A stretch of 64,000 bases of DNA from Stratiformator vulcanicus (lineage in GTDB: Bacteria > Planctomycetota > Planctomycetia > Planctomycetales > Planctomycetaceae). A program made the translations under genes and the position numbers. The stretch lies in assembly GCF_007744515.1 (NCBI RefSeq), contig NZ_CP036268.1, forward strand, positions 3,146,712 through 3,210,711, written 5' to 3'. This document shows positions 19,617 to 29,500 of this stretch, in pieces. The notes under the pieces are model-generated. The model did not search any database. It worked only from the letters and a program-made list of their open reading frames with translations, and was not told where the DNA came from. The stretch's first letter is position 1. Each line of letters starts with the position of its first letter.

Positions 19617-20861
19617 CTATCCGATTCGAATCTCGCGTGCTTCGCGAAACGCCTGATTGCCGAGATGGCACAGCCGGGTCGAGAGTGACGTCGATTCATA
19701 GTCGAACGCCGTTTGACGTGACCGGATCGATTCAAGAAATGACCGGAGATAAGAGCGGGGATCGAACCCGATCGACCGACCCGCCGTCGCCTCGCCATCG
19801 ATGACTTTCCAACCGCCTCGATCGAGGATGAGCGTCCCCTTGGTGCCGTAAAACGCTACGGCCGCATTGCGTCCTTCCGGACCGCGGCGACTCCACTCGC
19901 GGTGCTCCCATTGGATGATCCGATCGCCGTAGTCATAGGTCACATTCAGCGAATCAGGCGTCTCTTGCGGCGGGGCCGCCGTTAATCCTGCTGCCGTCAC
20001 GCGTGTCGGCAGCGTAACCCCGAGGCCGAGCGCCGCGACGTCGAGCAAGTGCGGCCCCCACAGCCCGAGTTCCCCGCAGCCGTAGTCCCAAAAGCTCGAC
20101 CAGTTGCGGTGAAATCGATTCGCATTGAACGGCCGAGGCCCGGACGGGCCGAGCCACGCGGCGTAGTCAACGCCGTTCGGTTCGGCCGAGTCCGCCCGCT
20201 GCGGGATCGGCTTTCGCATGTTGACGGCCCAGGCCTTCGCCAACCGAACGTGACCGATGTTGCCGCTCCGCAGGTAATTCATCGCCTCGGCGAAGGCCGT
20301 GCTCCCACGCTGAGACAACCCCACACAGACAATGCGGTCGTTGGCTTCGATCGTTTCGCTCAGCCCGTCTAACTCCGCGAGTGTTCGCGTCAGCGGCGGC
20401 TCGACGTAAACGTCTTTGCCCGCTTCGACCGCATCGCGGATCATCTGCGCGTGCCAGTGATCGGGCGTCGCGATCGCGATGGCATCGATCTCAGGCGCGT
20501 CGAGAATGCGGCGGTAGTCAGACTCGATCCCCGGCGCGACCCCCGATTGTTCCGCCAACTCGCGAGCTGTTCGAGTCATCACGGACGCGTCGACATCGCA
20601 AACCGACGTGACGCGACAGCCCTCGATGGCGGCGAAGGACTTCGCGAGCGGGCGCCCCTGATGGCGCACGCCGATCACCCCGAGCCGGACAGGTTGATCC
20701 TGATCGTGCGGCCCGGCCGCAGCGCTCTGCGCGAAGGCTACACCACCCGCCACGGCCCCGGCCGCAGTGCGTGCTCCGTCGCCCAGAAATTGTCGCCGAT
20801 TGACGCCGATTCGCCCCGCAAGCGGGCCCGCCGGACGCTTTGATGTTTCGTGATCGCTCAT
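19617..20861 (-). CDS. Gfo/Idh/MocA family oxidoreductase, probable Tat export signal
   Basis: NAD(P)-dependent oxidoreductase fold, in planctomycetes often acting on sugars or polyols. The 414 residues begin with a twin-arginine signal (N-R-R-Q-F-L-G, RR at 22-23, then an Ala-rich hydrophobic stretch to about 50), then a Rossmann fold starting L-G-V-I-G (60-64) and the substrate domain to the end. The motif that normally reads E-K-P and carries the conserved lysine reads E-P-P here (154-156), in V-Y-V-E-P-P-L-T, so catalysis may be altered or lost. The nucleotide loop G-V-R-H-Q-G-R is also not the usual G-C-G. It converges with the Tad operon across a large hairpin and is divergent from the small membrane-protein gene at 20945. 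Confidence 0.88.
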   Translation of the reverse strand: MSDHETSKRPAGPLAGRIGVNRRQFLGDGARTAAGAVAGGVAFAQSAAAGPHDQDQPVRLGVIGVRHQGRPLAKSFAAIEGCRVTSVCDVDASVMTRTARELAEQSGVAPGIESDYRRILDAPEIDAIAIATPDHWHAQMIRDAVEAGKDVYVEPPLTRTLAELDGLSETIEANDRIVCVGLSQRGSTAFAEAMNYLRSGNIGHVRLAKAWAVNMRKPIPQRADSAEPNGVDYAAWLGPSGPRPFNANRFHRNWSSFWDYGCGELGLWGPHLLDVAALGLGVTLPTRVTAAGLTAAPPQETPDSLNVTYDYGDRIIQWEHREWSRRGPEGRNAAVAFYGTKGTLILDRGGWKVIDGEATAGRSIGFDPRSYLRSFLESIRSRQTAFDYESTSLSTRLCHLGNQAFREAREIRIG

Positions 20862-20944
20862 GCCTCAAGTATACCGCGCCTGAGGGCGGTTACGAATGTC
20901 CGAAGTTCGTCGCTATGCTACGCGAAATGAAATCGGGAGACTCG

Positions 20945-21235
20945 ATGCGATATCTGGACACAATCCGCTTCACCCTCTGCGGCGCCGCAATCCTGCTCGC
21001 CGTGACGATCGTCGCCGCCATCGTCTGGGCGATTCTCAGCCGCGTCGGCGACCCGGCGGGAACGGGAGGCGCCTTGGCCGTCACCGCCACTGCGGGAGTG
21101 CTGCTGGGGATCGACCTACTGGTGCTGCTCGCAGCGACGGCACTGGCCGTGCTTCAAATGTTGAGTGGCCCGGACACCGTCCGGGTCGCAAAGCGACCAG
21201 AGGACTCAGCTGCGGATTCCGACCCAAGGAAGTAG
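20945..21235 (+). CDS. small two-helix membrane protein with repeat-derived C-terminus
   Basis: The likely start is ATG 20945, preceded by G-G-G-A-G-A four bases away; longer in-frame starts exist upstream but overlap the divergent oxidoreductase gene. The 96-residue product has two hydrophobic helices (about residues 7-30 and 40-65) joined by a Gly-rich loop and no known domain. Its last 24 codons (L-S-G-P-D-T-V-R-V-A-K onward) read through a copy of the dispersed repeat found at 49945 and 50182, so the natural C-terminus may have been replaced by repeat sequence. A hairpin (21236-21255) begins immediately after the stop. Function unknown. Confidence 0.6.
   Translation: MRYLDTIRFTLCGAAILLAVTIVAAIVWAILSRVGDPAGTGGALAVTATAGVLLGIDLLVLLAATALAVLQMLSGPDTVRVAKRPEDSAADSDPRK
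21164..21202 (+). repeat. dispersed repeat piece inside a coding sequence
   Basis: The 39 bases starting AGTGGCCCGGACACCGTCCG match the repeat pieces at 49945-49983 and 50182-50220, with four differences from the latter. The core CCCGGAC-nnn-GTCCGGG is a palindrome. Here it lies inside the 3' end of the small membrane-protein gene. Confidence 0.75.
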
Positions 21236-21412
21236 CCCGGCCTTTCATGGCCGGGTACCAACAGGCACAAGATGCTGTTCGAGAATCTCCCGATTGACCG
21301 GAGACTGAGGCCTCAACGGAACGTTTTCGAACGACATCTTGTCGCTACGCGACCCGGCCGCCAGCGACGGCCGGGCCACCCGCGCAACTCAGGTATTGAA
21401 ACCGGCTCCAGA
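21236..21412. repeat. fragmented dispersed repeats between two genes
   Basis: A hairpin (CCCGGCC at 21236-21242 with GGCCGGG at 21249-21255) is followed by sequence resembling, in both orientations, the 3' part of the roughly 238-bp unit at 49945-50420: around 21260 a reverse match (accaacaggcacaagatg...) and around 21325 a forward match (gttttcgaacgacatcttgt). A GGCCGCCAGCGACGGCCGGG palindrome lies near 21357. No gene is seen. Confidence 0.6.
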
Positions 21413-22093
21413 CTATCGAACTTCCGACGTGTAATAGCACTCCACAATTCTGTAGCCGCTCGCACGACCGTGACCAACAAGCTTCTCTTCGCCTGGACGA
21501 AGTGAGAGACGAAGTGAGAAACGGCGCAATGGCACTGAACCATATGCGGGACCGATAGTAACCACCATTGATCTGTTCGAATTGTTTTGACAGTACACCT
21601 CAGTCCATCCTCCCGAAAACTGCCCCCTTTTACGCACCTCAAAGAATCGGACGGACCACGAGGCGGGCAAAATCTTCTCTTTCTGGCGCCCCTGCGGGTT
21701 AGCTTGCTTGTCTGTCTTCCAGTTTTGACCAAAACCCGACCATTCCCAAATCCTGAACTGCTCGCCATCATTTTGGGCTATCATCTGCAGGCGACCATCA
21801 TCCGAAACCCAAGCCTTTCGTACTGACGTGTTGTCACCCGTTAGCGGCTTCCATCGGCCAATCGATTCGAACTGCCAAACTCGACTAGTGTCACCATCGT
21901 TAGTCGCGTGAATGTACGCCGTACCACTTTTCATCAGCAAGCTGTGTACGTGCGTATTACGGCCGGTTGCCCTGATTTTCTTTCCCTCAGTAATCACAAA
22001 AACTGTCTCCCCATGCTTGACGAATGTATCCGCGTGCGCAGGGACTGTGAGGCCAGCCAAAAATAAGCAAGAAATAATTGTAAGACAATTCAT
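21413..22093 (-). CDS. secreted protein of unknown function
   Basis: The 226-residue product begins with a classic signal peptide (M-N-C-L-T-I-I-S-C-L-F-L-A-G-L, cut after A-H-A near residue 21). The mature part is Trp- and Ser-rich with short repeats of the form R-x-W-x-F and I-W-E-W, suggesting a beta-sheet or propeller-like fold, but I recognise no family. The start is well supported: A-A-G-G-A-A-C-A-A-G-G-A directly precedes the ATG. It is a single-gene unit flanked by repeats on both sides (21236-21412 and 22216-22377), in a stretch that looks accessory. Confidence 0.75.
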   Translation of the reverse strand: MNCLTIISCLFLAGLTVPAHADTFVKHGETVFVITEGKKIRATGRNTHVHSLLMKSGTAYIHATNDGDTSRVWQFESIGRWKPLTGDNTSVRKAWVSDDGRLQMIAQNDGEQFRIWEWSGFGQNWKTDKQANPQGRQKEKILPASWSVRFFEVRKRGQFSGGWTEVYCQNNSNRSMVVTIGPAYGSVPLRRFSLRLSLRPGEEKLVGHGRASGYRIVECYYTSEVR

Positions 22094-22215
22094 TCCTTGT
22101 TCCTTTCATAACATTGTTCCTGGACCTTTAGCGGAAAAACGATAAGTAGAGCAATGTACGGAAACAACTGCCTAATTACGAAAACTTGAATTTTATCGAA
22201 TGAGGATGATCGGCA

Positions 22216-22377
22216 GGTGGCTGGGGTCGGGCGCGAATCATACAATCGCTCCCGATCACGTCGCGACACGTTGAAGAATACTCAAGTCGCCCGCCCCCAG
22301 TGTCAGGGGCGTTCACCGGCTCAACGCTCACACCGCGTTCGCTGGGGGCGGCTCTGCGAGACCGTCCCCAGCCACCC
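22216..22377 (+). repeat. nested inverted-repeat element, copy A
   Basis: Outer arms GGTGGCTGGGGTCGG (22216-22230) and the complementary CCGTCCCCAGCCACC near 22362-22376 enclose an inner pair, CGCCCCCAGTG (22292-22302) with CGCTGGGGGCG (22340-22350). The inner hairpin sits near the right outer arm. The same architecture recurs at 42936, 43242 and, inverted, 51569. It lies in the roughly 300-bp gap between the secreted-protein gene and the 3' end of purL; nothing else is seen there. Confidence 0.85.
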
Positions 22378-22396
22378 GTCGCAGTTTCAAACCCGT

Positions 22397-25306
22397 CTAC
22401 CAGCTTAAAGGACCCTGCCAAGCCTCCTTTAATTCCTCCAACGGTGAATTGATCCGCACTCGGCCTTCGGCATCGGTAACTCGCACGGAAGAACTACCGG
22501 TAACCTCACCCAGTCTCACGCAGGGCAATCCAGCAAATCGGGTCTCGAACTCTTCCGCCTTCGAGGCTCTAACTTCGATCAGGAATCGGGTCGGGCTTTC
22601 GGCGAAGAGCAGGGCGGTCGGGTCGACGCCGTCCGGGAACGTCAATTCTATGCCCAAGCCGCCGGCGAAGGCCATTTCTGCGGCCGCTGCGGCGAGGCCG
22701 CCTTCGCTGAGGTCGTGGCAGCTTCGGACCGTTCCTGTATGAATCGCTTCATGGACGGCAGCGAACACCTTCGGGGCACGCTCCAGGTCGACCTCCGGTG
22801 GAGCACCGCCCTCAATTTGATTTACTTTGAAATAGTGGCTGCCGCCTAACTCAGTTTTCGTTTCACCGACGAGATAGATCGCATTGCCCGCGGACTTCAG
22901 GTCCATCGTGACGGCGGCGGACACGTCATTAATTTGACCGATGGCACTAATTAAGAGCGTGTGCGGAATGATCACCGTCTGCCGGATGCCGTCCGCATCA
23001 ATATAGGAGAACTCGTTATTAAGACTGTCCTTACCGCTGATAAAGGGAGCCTTAAATGCAACGGCTGCTTCCTGACAGGCCAGCGCCGCACGCACGAGTG
23101 CTCCGAGCGTTTCGGGGCGTTCGCAGTTGCCCCAACAGAAGTTATCCAGAATCGCAATCCTTGACGGATCGGCTCCCACCGCGACGGCATTTCGAATCGC
23201 TTCATCAATCGCGTTGGCGGCCATAATCCCCGCGTCGAAATCGCCGAGGCCGGACGTGATGCCGCACGACACGACGATACCGCGCGAGGAATTCAAATCA
23301 GGCCGAACGACGGCGGCATCGGAGGGGCCGTCTTCCTGAATACCGACCAACGGCTTAATCACACTTCCCGACTGCACCTCGTGATCATATTGCCGAATGA
23401 CCCACTCCTTACTGCAGACGTCGAGCGATCCGAGAATCGCTTTCAGATCGCTATCGTATCGGTCTTTCGATGGAAGGTTCAGCTGTGGAAATTTCGGCTG
23501 CGTGAATGTCGCCTCGCGAATGACCGGCGGGCGACCGTCATGCAAGAACGTCATAGAGAGATCGCAGACCTCGTTGCCGTCATAGTTCAGCACGAGGCGG
23601 CCGGTGTCGGTAAATTCGCCGATCGCGGTCGCCTCGACACCTTCGGACGCACACAGGTCGCGGAACTCCTCCCAATTTGAGGGCGGCACCGAGAGGACCA
23701 TTCGCTCTTGGGCCTCGGAGATCCAAATCTCCGTGTAACTGAGGCCCTCGTATTTCAGCGGGGCTTTCTCGAGATCGACTTGTGCGCCGGTCTCTTCGCC
23801 CATCTCTCCGACGGCGCTGCTGAAGCCGCCGGCGCCGCAGTCGGTGATGGCGGAATAGAGATTGCGATCTCGCGCGGCGAGGACGACGTCGGCCACCATC
23901 TTCTCTGTGACGGCGTCGCCGATCTGTACGGCTCCGCCGGAGACCACTTCGCTCTCTTCGGTCAGCTCCGCCGACGAGAACGTCGCTCCGTGGATTCCAT
24001 CTTTTCCGGTCCGACCGCCGACGGTTACAATTAAGTCGCCGGGAGAAACTTTCTTTTCGCATTTATCGACCGGAATCGTGGCGACGTTGCCGCAGAACAC
24101 GAGCGGATTCCCGATGAATCGCTCGTCGAACAGCACGGCACCGTTGACCGTCGGGATTCCCATGCGGTTGCCGTAGTCGCGCACGCCGGAGACGACGCCT
24201 TCCATGATGGCCCGCGGATGCAGCACGCCCTTGGGCAGTGCGTCGGCAGCGATCTCGGGAGGGGCGAAGCAGAAGACGTCGGTGTTGCACACGGGACGAC
24301 CACCCAGCCCTGTGCCGAGCGAATCGCGAATCACGCCGCCGATGCCGGTATTCGCGCCGCCGTAGGGCTCCAAGGCCGAGGGGCGATTGTGTGTTTCGAC
24401 TTTGAAACTGACATTGAGCGTGTCGTGAAACTTGACGATGCCGGCGTTGTCTTTGAAGACACTGACGCACCAGTCCTCGCTGCCGAGATCACGGCGAATC
24501 TGCTGAGTCGCCGCGAAGATCGTCTCCTTGAGCATATTGTCGAACGACACTTCGCGGGTCTGCTCGCCCACTTGCTCCCGGTAGCGGATGCGACCGGCGA
24601 GCGTTTTGTGCGAGCAGTGCTCGCTCCAGGTCTGAGCGATCGTCTCCAATTCACAATCGGTCGGTTCTCGATCGAGTTCCCGGTAGTGAGCCTGAATCGT
24701 CCGCATCTCGTCGAGGCTGAGGGACAATTGCATGTTGCGACTGAGGGCCAGAAGTTCCTCATCTGAGAGCGTGCCCAAAGTCAGTTTGACGAGTTCGAAC
24801 TGGTACGGGCTGCCCAGCGCGATGGAATCGAGTTGGAGCGGGCCGAAGAAGACGCGTTCGATCGCATCGTTGGCGAGCACCTTCGACGCGAGACGGTCGA
24901 TCGCCGCTTGCGGAACGTCACCATCGAATCGGTACTTCCGTCCGGCCGCGACCGCATCGACATCGAGTCCGGAGGCGCGGAACATCTGCCGGGAACTGGA
25001 GCCGACATTGTCCGTGACGCCGGGTCGCGGCAATACGGTCATCAAAGTGCCGGAGCCATTTCCCTTGGAGGAACCGTCATCTGGCAGTGCCCTGAGTTCA
25101 AATTGCTCGACGACCGGATCGGTCAGCCGTGCGGCGATGTCGGTGCGGACGCGAGATTCGTCCTCCCCGCCCTCGATCAGAAACGATCGTGAGGCCGCCA
25201 CTGGAGGTAGCGTGTCGATCCCGATTCGCCGGGCCGAAGTCAGCACACGTTGAGCTTCGCGATCGGGTTCGCCGTCGCGCGGCCGAATTTCAATTTCCCA
25301 CAACAT
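22397..25306 (-). CDS. purL: phosphoribosylformylglycinamidine synthase, PurL with fused PurS-like domains
   Basis: ATP-dependent FGAM synthase synthetase subunit of purine biosynthesis. It converts FGAR to FGAM with ammonia supplied by the glutaminase PurQ, which is not fused here: the chain ends after the second AIR-synthase C domain. The 969 residues exceed ordinary small PurL (about 730) because about 210 residues precede the core. That part looks like two PurS-like domains in tandem (about 1-75 and 88-160; the second contains P-G-V-T-D-N and K-V-L-A-N-D-A-I-E). The core has the expected W-S-E-H-C-S-H-K-T near residue 235, [21 protein letters not shown] after it, and D-C-G-A-G-G-F-S-S and [10 protein letters not shown] later. 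No Shine-Dalgarno is visible at the ATG. Confidence 0.95.
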   Translation of the reverse strand: MLWEIEIRPRDGEPDREAQRVLTSARRIGIDTLPPVAASRSFLIEGGEDESRVRTDIAARLTDPVVEQFELRALPDDGSSKGNGSGTLMTVLPRPGVTDNVGSSSRQMFRASGLDVDAVAAGRKYRFDGDVPQAAIDRLASKVLANDAIERVFFGPLQLDSIALGSPYQFELVKLTLGTLSDEELLALSRNMQLSLSLDEMRTIQAHYRELDREPTDCELETIAQTWSEHCSHKTLAGRIRYREQVGEQTREVSFDNMLKETIFAATQQIRRDLGSEDWCVSVFKDNAGIVKFHDTLNVSFKVETHNRPSALEPYGGANTGIGGVIRDSLGTGLGGRPVCNTDVFCFAPPEIAADALPKGVLHPRAIMEGVVSGVRDYGNRMGIPTVNGAVLFDERFIGNPLVFCGNVATIPVDKCEKKVSPGDLIVTVGGRTGKDGIHGATFSSAELTEESEVVSGGAVQIGDAVTEKMVADVVLAARDRNLYSAITDCGAGGFSSAVGEMGEETGAQVDLEKAPLKYEGLSYTEIWISEAQERMVLSVPPSNWEEFRDLCASEGVEATAIGEFTDTGRLVLNYDGNEVCDLSMTFLHDGRPPVIREATFTQPKFPQLNLPSKDRYDSDLKAILGSLDVCSKEWVIRQYDHEVQSGSVIKPLVGIQEDGPSDAAVVRPDLNSSRGIVVSCGITSGLGDFDAGIMAANAIDEAIRNAVAVGADPSRIAILDNFCWGNCERPETLGALVRAALACQEAAVAFKAPFISGKDSLNNEFSYIDADGIRQTVIIPHTLLISAIGQINDVSAAVTMDLKSAGNAIYLVGETKTELGGSHYFKVNQIEGGAPPEVDLERAPKVFAAVHEAIHTGTVRSCHDLSEGGLAAAAAEMAFAGGLGIELTFPDGVDPTALLFAESPTRFLIEVRASKAEEFETRFAGLPCVRLGEVTGSSSVRVTDAEGRVRINSPLEELKEAWQGPLSW

Positions 25307-25469
25307 AGTTTACATCCGACCTGTTCTCGTTGTCTTGACTGCTTCCGATTCGAAAGTTCGGAAGCAGGTTCTTCAGAGGTCAAAGGCATGAAGCCGATGG
25401 TCAGTCAAAAATAGAGCTTCCCGGCCGCTTGCGAGTCTGACGCGAATTCCGGATGGCGCCATTTCGCAC

Positions 25470-26375
25470 TTAGTCACATTCGTGATCGAGTCGCTTTCGA
25501 GCAGCAGCGGCGGCCGCCAGCATATCCGAAATCGCTTGGGAATCCTGCTGCTCGATTGCGCTGCGAAAGCGGGAGAGCTGCTCGCTGAAACGGTCGAGCG
25601 CCGCCGTCACTTCTTTTTGGTTGGCGATGAAAATTTGCGTCCACAATTCGGCATCCCCGGCGGCGACGCGAGTCGTATCGCGAAAACCGGTTCCGGCGAA
25701 CGCGTCGAAATCACCCGCTTGAATCAGCCCCGCGAGCGCGGAAGCCGTCACGTGGGGCAAGTGACTGGTCAATGCGAGGATGCGATCATGGTCCTGCGGC
25801 GACATGCTTGCGACATTCGCGCCCAGTGAACGCCAAAACGATTCGACCATACTCACGGCTGATTCGCTGTTTTCAGCGGTCGGGGTGACGACGCACGTTT
25901 TTTGTTGAAAGAGTGACGCACTTGCGTGCCGCCATCCCTGTTTTTCCGACCCGGCCAACGGATGCGAGCCCACGAATTCGATACCGCGTTCCAGCGAACC
26001 GGCCGCATCGCGACAAATCGTTGCCTTCACGCTGCCGCCATCGGTGATCACAGCGCCGTCCCGGCAGTGACGGGCGATCGCGCGCACGTCCTGCGCGATT
26101 CGTCCGACCGGCGTGCAGACGACAGCGAAATCAGCCTGCGGATCGGTCGGCGGACCATCGATTTCCTGCGCCACGTCGATAAGGCCGGCCTCGCGGGCTT
26201 CGTCCAACCGACCCGGGTCACGACCGAAACCGACGACCGTCCAGCCGGGATGATGGGCTTTGATTGCTGCCGCAATCGATCCACCGATCAAGCCGACGCC
26301 GACAATCGCGACGACACCATCGGTCGGGATGTGTTGGCTCGGATCACCCGGTGATCCCGATCGATTCTGGTGCAT
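25470..26375 (-). CDS. tyrA: prephenate (arogenate) dehydrogenase TyrA
   Basis: Oxidative decarboxylation of prephenate or arogenate in tyrosine synthesis, NAD(P)-dependent. The Rossmann motif I-V-G-V-G-L-I-G-G-S lies near the N-terminus, D-G-G-S-V-K and then the active-site block G-S-H-P-L-A-G-S-E-K-Q-G near the middle, and the helical dimer domain (L-T-S-H-L-P-H, then G-F-R-D-T-T-R) after it. About 301 residues is typical for the single-domain enzyme with no chorismate mutase or ACT domain. I choose ATG 26375 over an in-frame GTG at 26381 because G-G-A-G lies 8 bases upstream of the ATG but only 2 from the GTG. The gene is divergent from the large gene at 26589. Confidence 0.93.
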   Translation of the reverse strand: MHQNRSGSPGDPSQHIPTDGVVAIVGVGLIGGSIAAAIKAHHPGWTVVGFGRDPGRLDEAREAGLIDVAQEIDGPPTDPQADFAVVCTPVGRIAQDVRAIARHCRDGAVITDGGSVKATICRDAAGSLERGIEFVGSHPLAGSEKQGWRHASASLFQQKTCVVTPTAENSESAVSMVESFWRSLGANVASMSPQDHDRILALTSHLPHVTASALAGLIQAGDFDAFAGTGFRDTTRVAAGDAELWTQIFIANQKEVTAALDRFSEQLSRFRSAIEQQDSQAISDMLAAAAAARKRLDHECD

Positions 26376-26588
26376 GTCCACAACTCCGGTCGCACTTTAA
26401 ATTGCCTTCGCCGATCATGCCAGCGGGCGACGGAAAGCGAGGTCCGGTCCGAAGCGAGTGCCGGAGGCGCCCTTTCCAATCAACGCCCCCCGTGTTTTAC
26501 TGGAAGATTCCGAATTTCTCGTTTTCCGAATCTCTCGCCCCATCGGGCGTCTCGATTCGGTCGATTCTTTTTGAGTCTGTCAGACACG

Positions 26589-29500
26589 ATGGCCAATTCC
26601 GGGACTTCTTCCGGCAAAATAACCGAAGCCGCCCGCGCGTTGCTCGGCTACCTGAATTATTCCGCGGGACGAGCGGACGTTGCGGCACTTTCCGCCGCTA
26701 ACGAGATGTTCGCCGCCCTCGATCCGTCTTCGTGGGACGAGGTCCGGTCCGCTCTGCGCGGCGAGTTGAAATCGCTCGCGGCCGAGTCAGATGCGTTTCG
26801 GGACAGCCGTCAGGCGAGTGCCGCCCTCGATCTCACCTTCGATGAGTTGCTGCCCGCCTATCGCCGCCATCACCGGGATCTCCTGGCGCACCTCGAACCG
26901 ACCGACGAACTCAATCCGTTTTTCCTGATGCGGATGTTTGAGGCAGTGCTGCGGCAAGAATCCCCCTTGGATTCGTCAGATCGTGTGGTCGAAGGCACGA
27001 TCGGCACGATCAACGATTACGTCGGTTACCGCCCGCGGGCCGTGCTCGAGAACGACCGGCTTGCCGAAGTCTATGCCCACGAACGATTTCGCCCGGTCCC
27101 GCTCTTTATCGCTGGAGCCGGGGTCGCATGGGGGCCGTTTCACGACCTGCTCGAAGCCGCATTGAAGATTTGTCATCAGTGTCCCGCCCCGATGCGCGAG
27201 GCGGCGTACCTGCATGTCGAACGCCTTGACGAAATCGCACTCGATGTCCGGGCGCACGATCACCTGCATCCGGTCAACAAACGGACGAACTACCCGTTCG
27301 GGGAATGGGATCCCGATTTGATCGATGAGTCGGGCTACTACCGGCGATTTATCGTTCGCAAGATCATCCTCGATTCGCTCTCGGCATGGCTGCGGGGTGA
27401 GGATGGCTCGAACCTGTCTTACGAGGACCGGCTGTTCGACGCCGCCGGCGTGTTGTGCGGCACCATGCTGATGGCGTCGGCAATCAGCGGCGAAGGACCC
27501 ACGACCCACGACTCGACGCGATCGCTGACCGACTTGCTGCCTGACGTCGCGAAGCAACGGGATGACTATTACGGCTGGCTGATGGCCATCGCCGGGAGCG
27601 GGCGGGCAAAGCGTCTTCAGAGCGAGCAGAAACAGTTCCGGCAACCTTTCGGTCGAGTGCGACAGTTCCTCAATCTTTATCTCGCCGAATATGGATCGCG
27701 GCAGGTGCAATCGCGACACGTGGCTGTGCAATACGCCCGGCTCGGCATGGCCCCGGCCGCGCGAGAACTGTCCGCTCAGATCCCTTCCGTCGCCGGACGA
27801 ATCGAGTGCGACATTCGCTGCCGCATTTCGAGCGGACGTGTGGCCTGTTCCGAACGCGATATCGATGAGGCGATCCAGTCGTTTCGCGATGCGTGCGATT
27901 TAATGCGACGCGGTATCGAATGCGGCGGGCTGATTGACCCGTGGAATATCCTCGGGTTCCAAGCCCAATTCCCACTGTTCGCGGCACGTGAAGACGCCAT
28001 TCCGGATCATCGAGCCGAATCGTTATTCGATTTGATGGAAGCAACGTTCGATCTCGCTGGCGAGATCACGACGGTTGCCGCCGCACTCGGACGCGACGAC
28101 AGCGATTTCCTGCGCGAGTTCCAACAACTCGGCGACTGGTGGGATCGGTTCGCGACGACAGTGATTCAGGATCTGCCGTCGATTTCCGGGCAGGAGCATT
28201 TCGACTCGGCGTCGGCCGTCGCGAGCGTTTTGCGGGCTTGGTATCAATCGAAGCAACCGGGTGAGGACGTTTCCTTTTGGAGAGAGCGTGTTGAAGTCCT
28301 CGATTCTCCGCGTTCCTTCGGGCGGATCGTGCGTGTGCTTCTGGATCACAATCAAGCGCTGGCGGCGGCGGGCTTGCTGATGGAATGGCTCAGCCGCGTT
28401 GACGATGTCGGTGCGGAATCGGGCGAGTTCTCGCTATTCGATCTGCTTCGCCGCGTATTCGATACGATCGTGTCGGATGAGTCGGACGAAGCCGAAACGT
28501 GGCAGCAGACGCGTCGATTCTTCGACTTCCTCGAAGCCAATGCGGGTGAGTTTTGGGAGACCCCGAGCTTTTCCGAATTCGGTGACGATGCCGAGCCGGA
28601 GGCTGCCGCGAATACCGACGACGGGGAGGATGAGCTGTTCGCCGCCGCGTACGAGGGCGTCGTTTATCGCGACAGCTCGGATGATGGGCAGGAAGGCGAA
28701 CTGATGGATGACGGGATGATCCCATCGACCGACGATGCCGAATTCGACACCGCCGCCGAACGACTGGAGCCGAGGCTGAAGTTTCTGAGTGCGTTGGGCC
28801 GGCTGTGGCAGGAAGCGGCCGGGCGATTCGACCCGGTCCGGCTCGAAAACTCGATCGCCGACTCCAACCCCCGCGCCGAATTGCCGACGCGAACTCTTAA
28901 CCGATGGAGGCGGCACGCGAACCGTCTCTCCACCGATCTGCGCAAGCTCGGTCACTTCATCGAAGACCGAAGTATCGAAGCCACCGCCGGGGACGCCGAT
29001 GCGAACGCGGCGCTCGACAACGTCGTTCAGGCAAAGCTGCAATTGCTTCATCAGGTGGTCGCTCCCGTGTTGGAGGTTGACATGGGACACGCCCTGCTTG
29101 CGGCGCGCGTTCGCGACGAGGTCGACCCGCGATCCCGCTGCATCGCCGCCGTCCTCGCGGCCGATGTCGGAGGTGTCCGAACGACGATGTCTTCGCTCAT
29201 TGCCGACCTGAAGTTCGAGCCGCTGCTGTATGTGGGGTTCGATCACGGCGGCCGATTCAAAAAGGTCGTTGACGTCCGTTCGCGACAGCGGCTGATCCGA
29301 TTTCTTCTCTCGGAGCTGCCGCGGCTCGGGCTGTTGCAGGAGACCCGTCGATTGCTCAAGACAGCGCTCGATATGGAGCGCCGTTCCCGTCCCGAAGGCC
29401 CCGCGGTGACGGAGTTCGACCGCCTGTTCCGAACGGCATTTTCGGAAAGTCTCGATGCCGCCATTCGCTCGGTTTCACGCACCGCTTCCCGTTTGCCACA

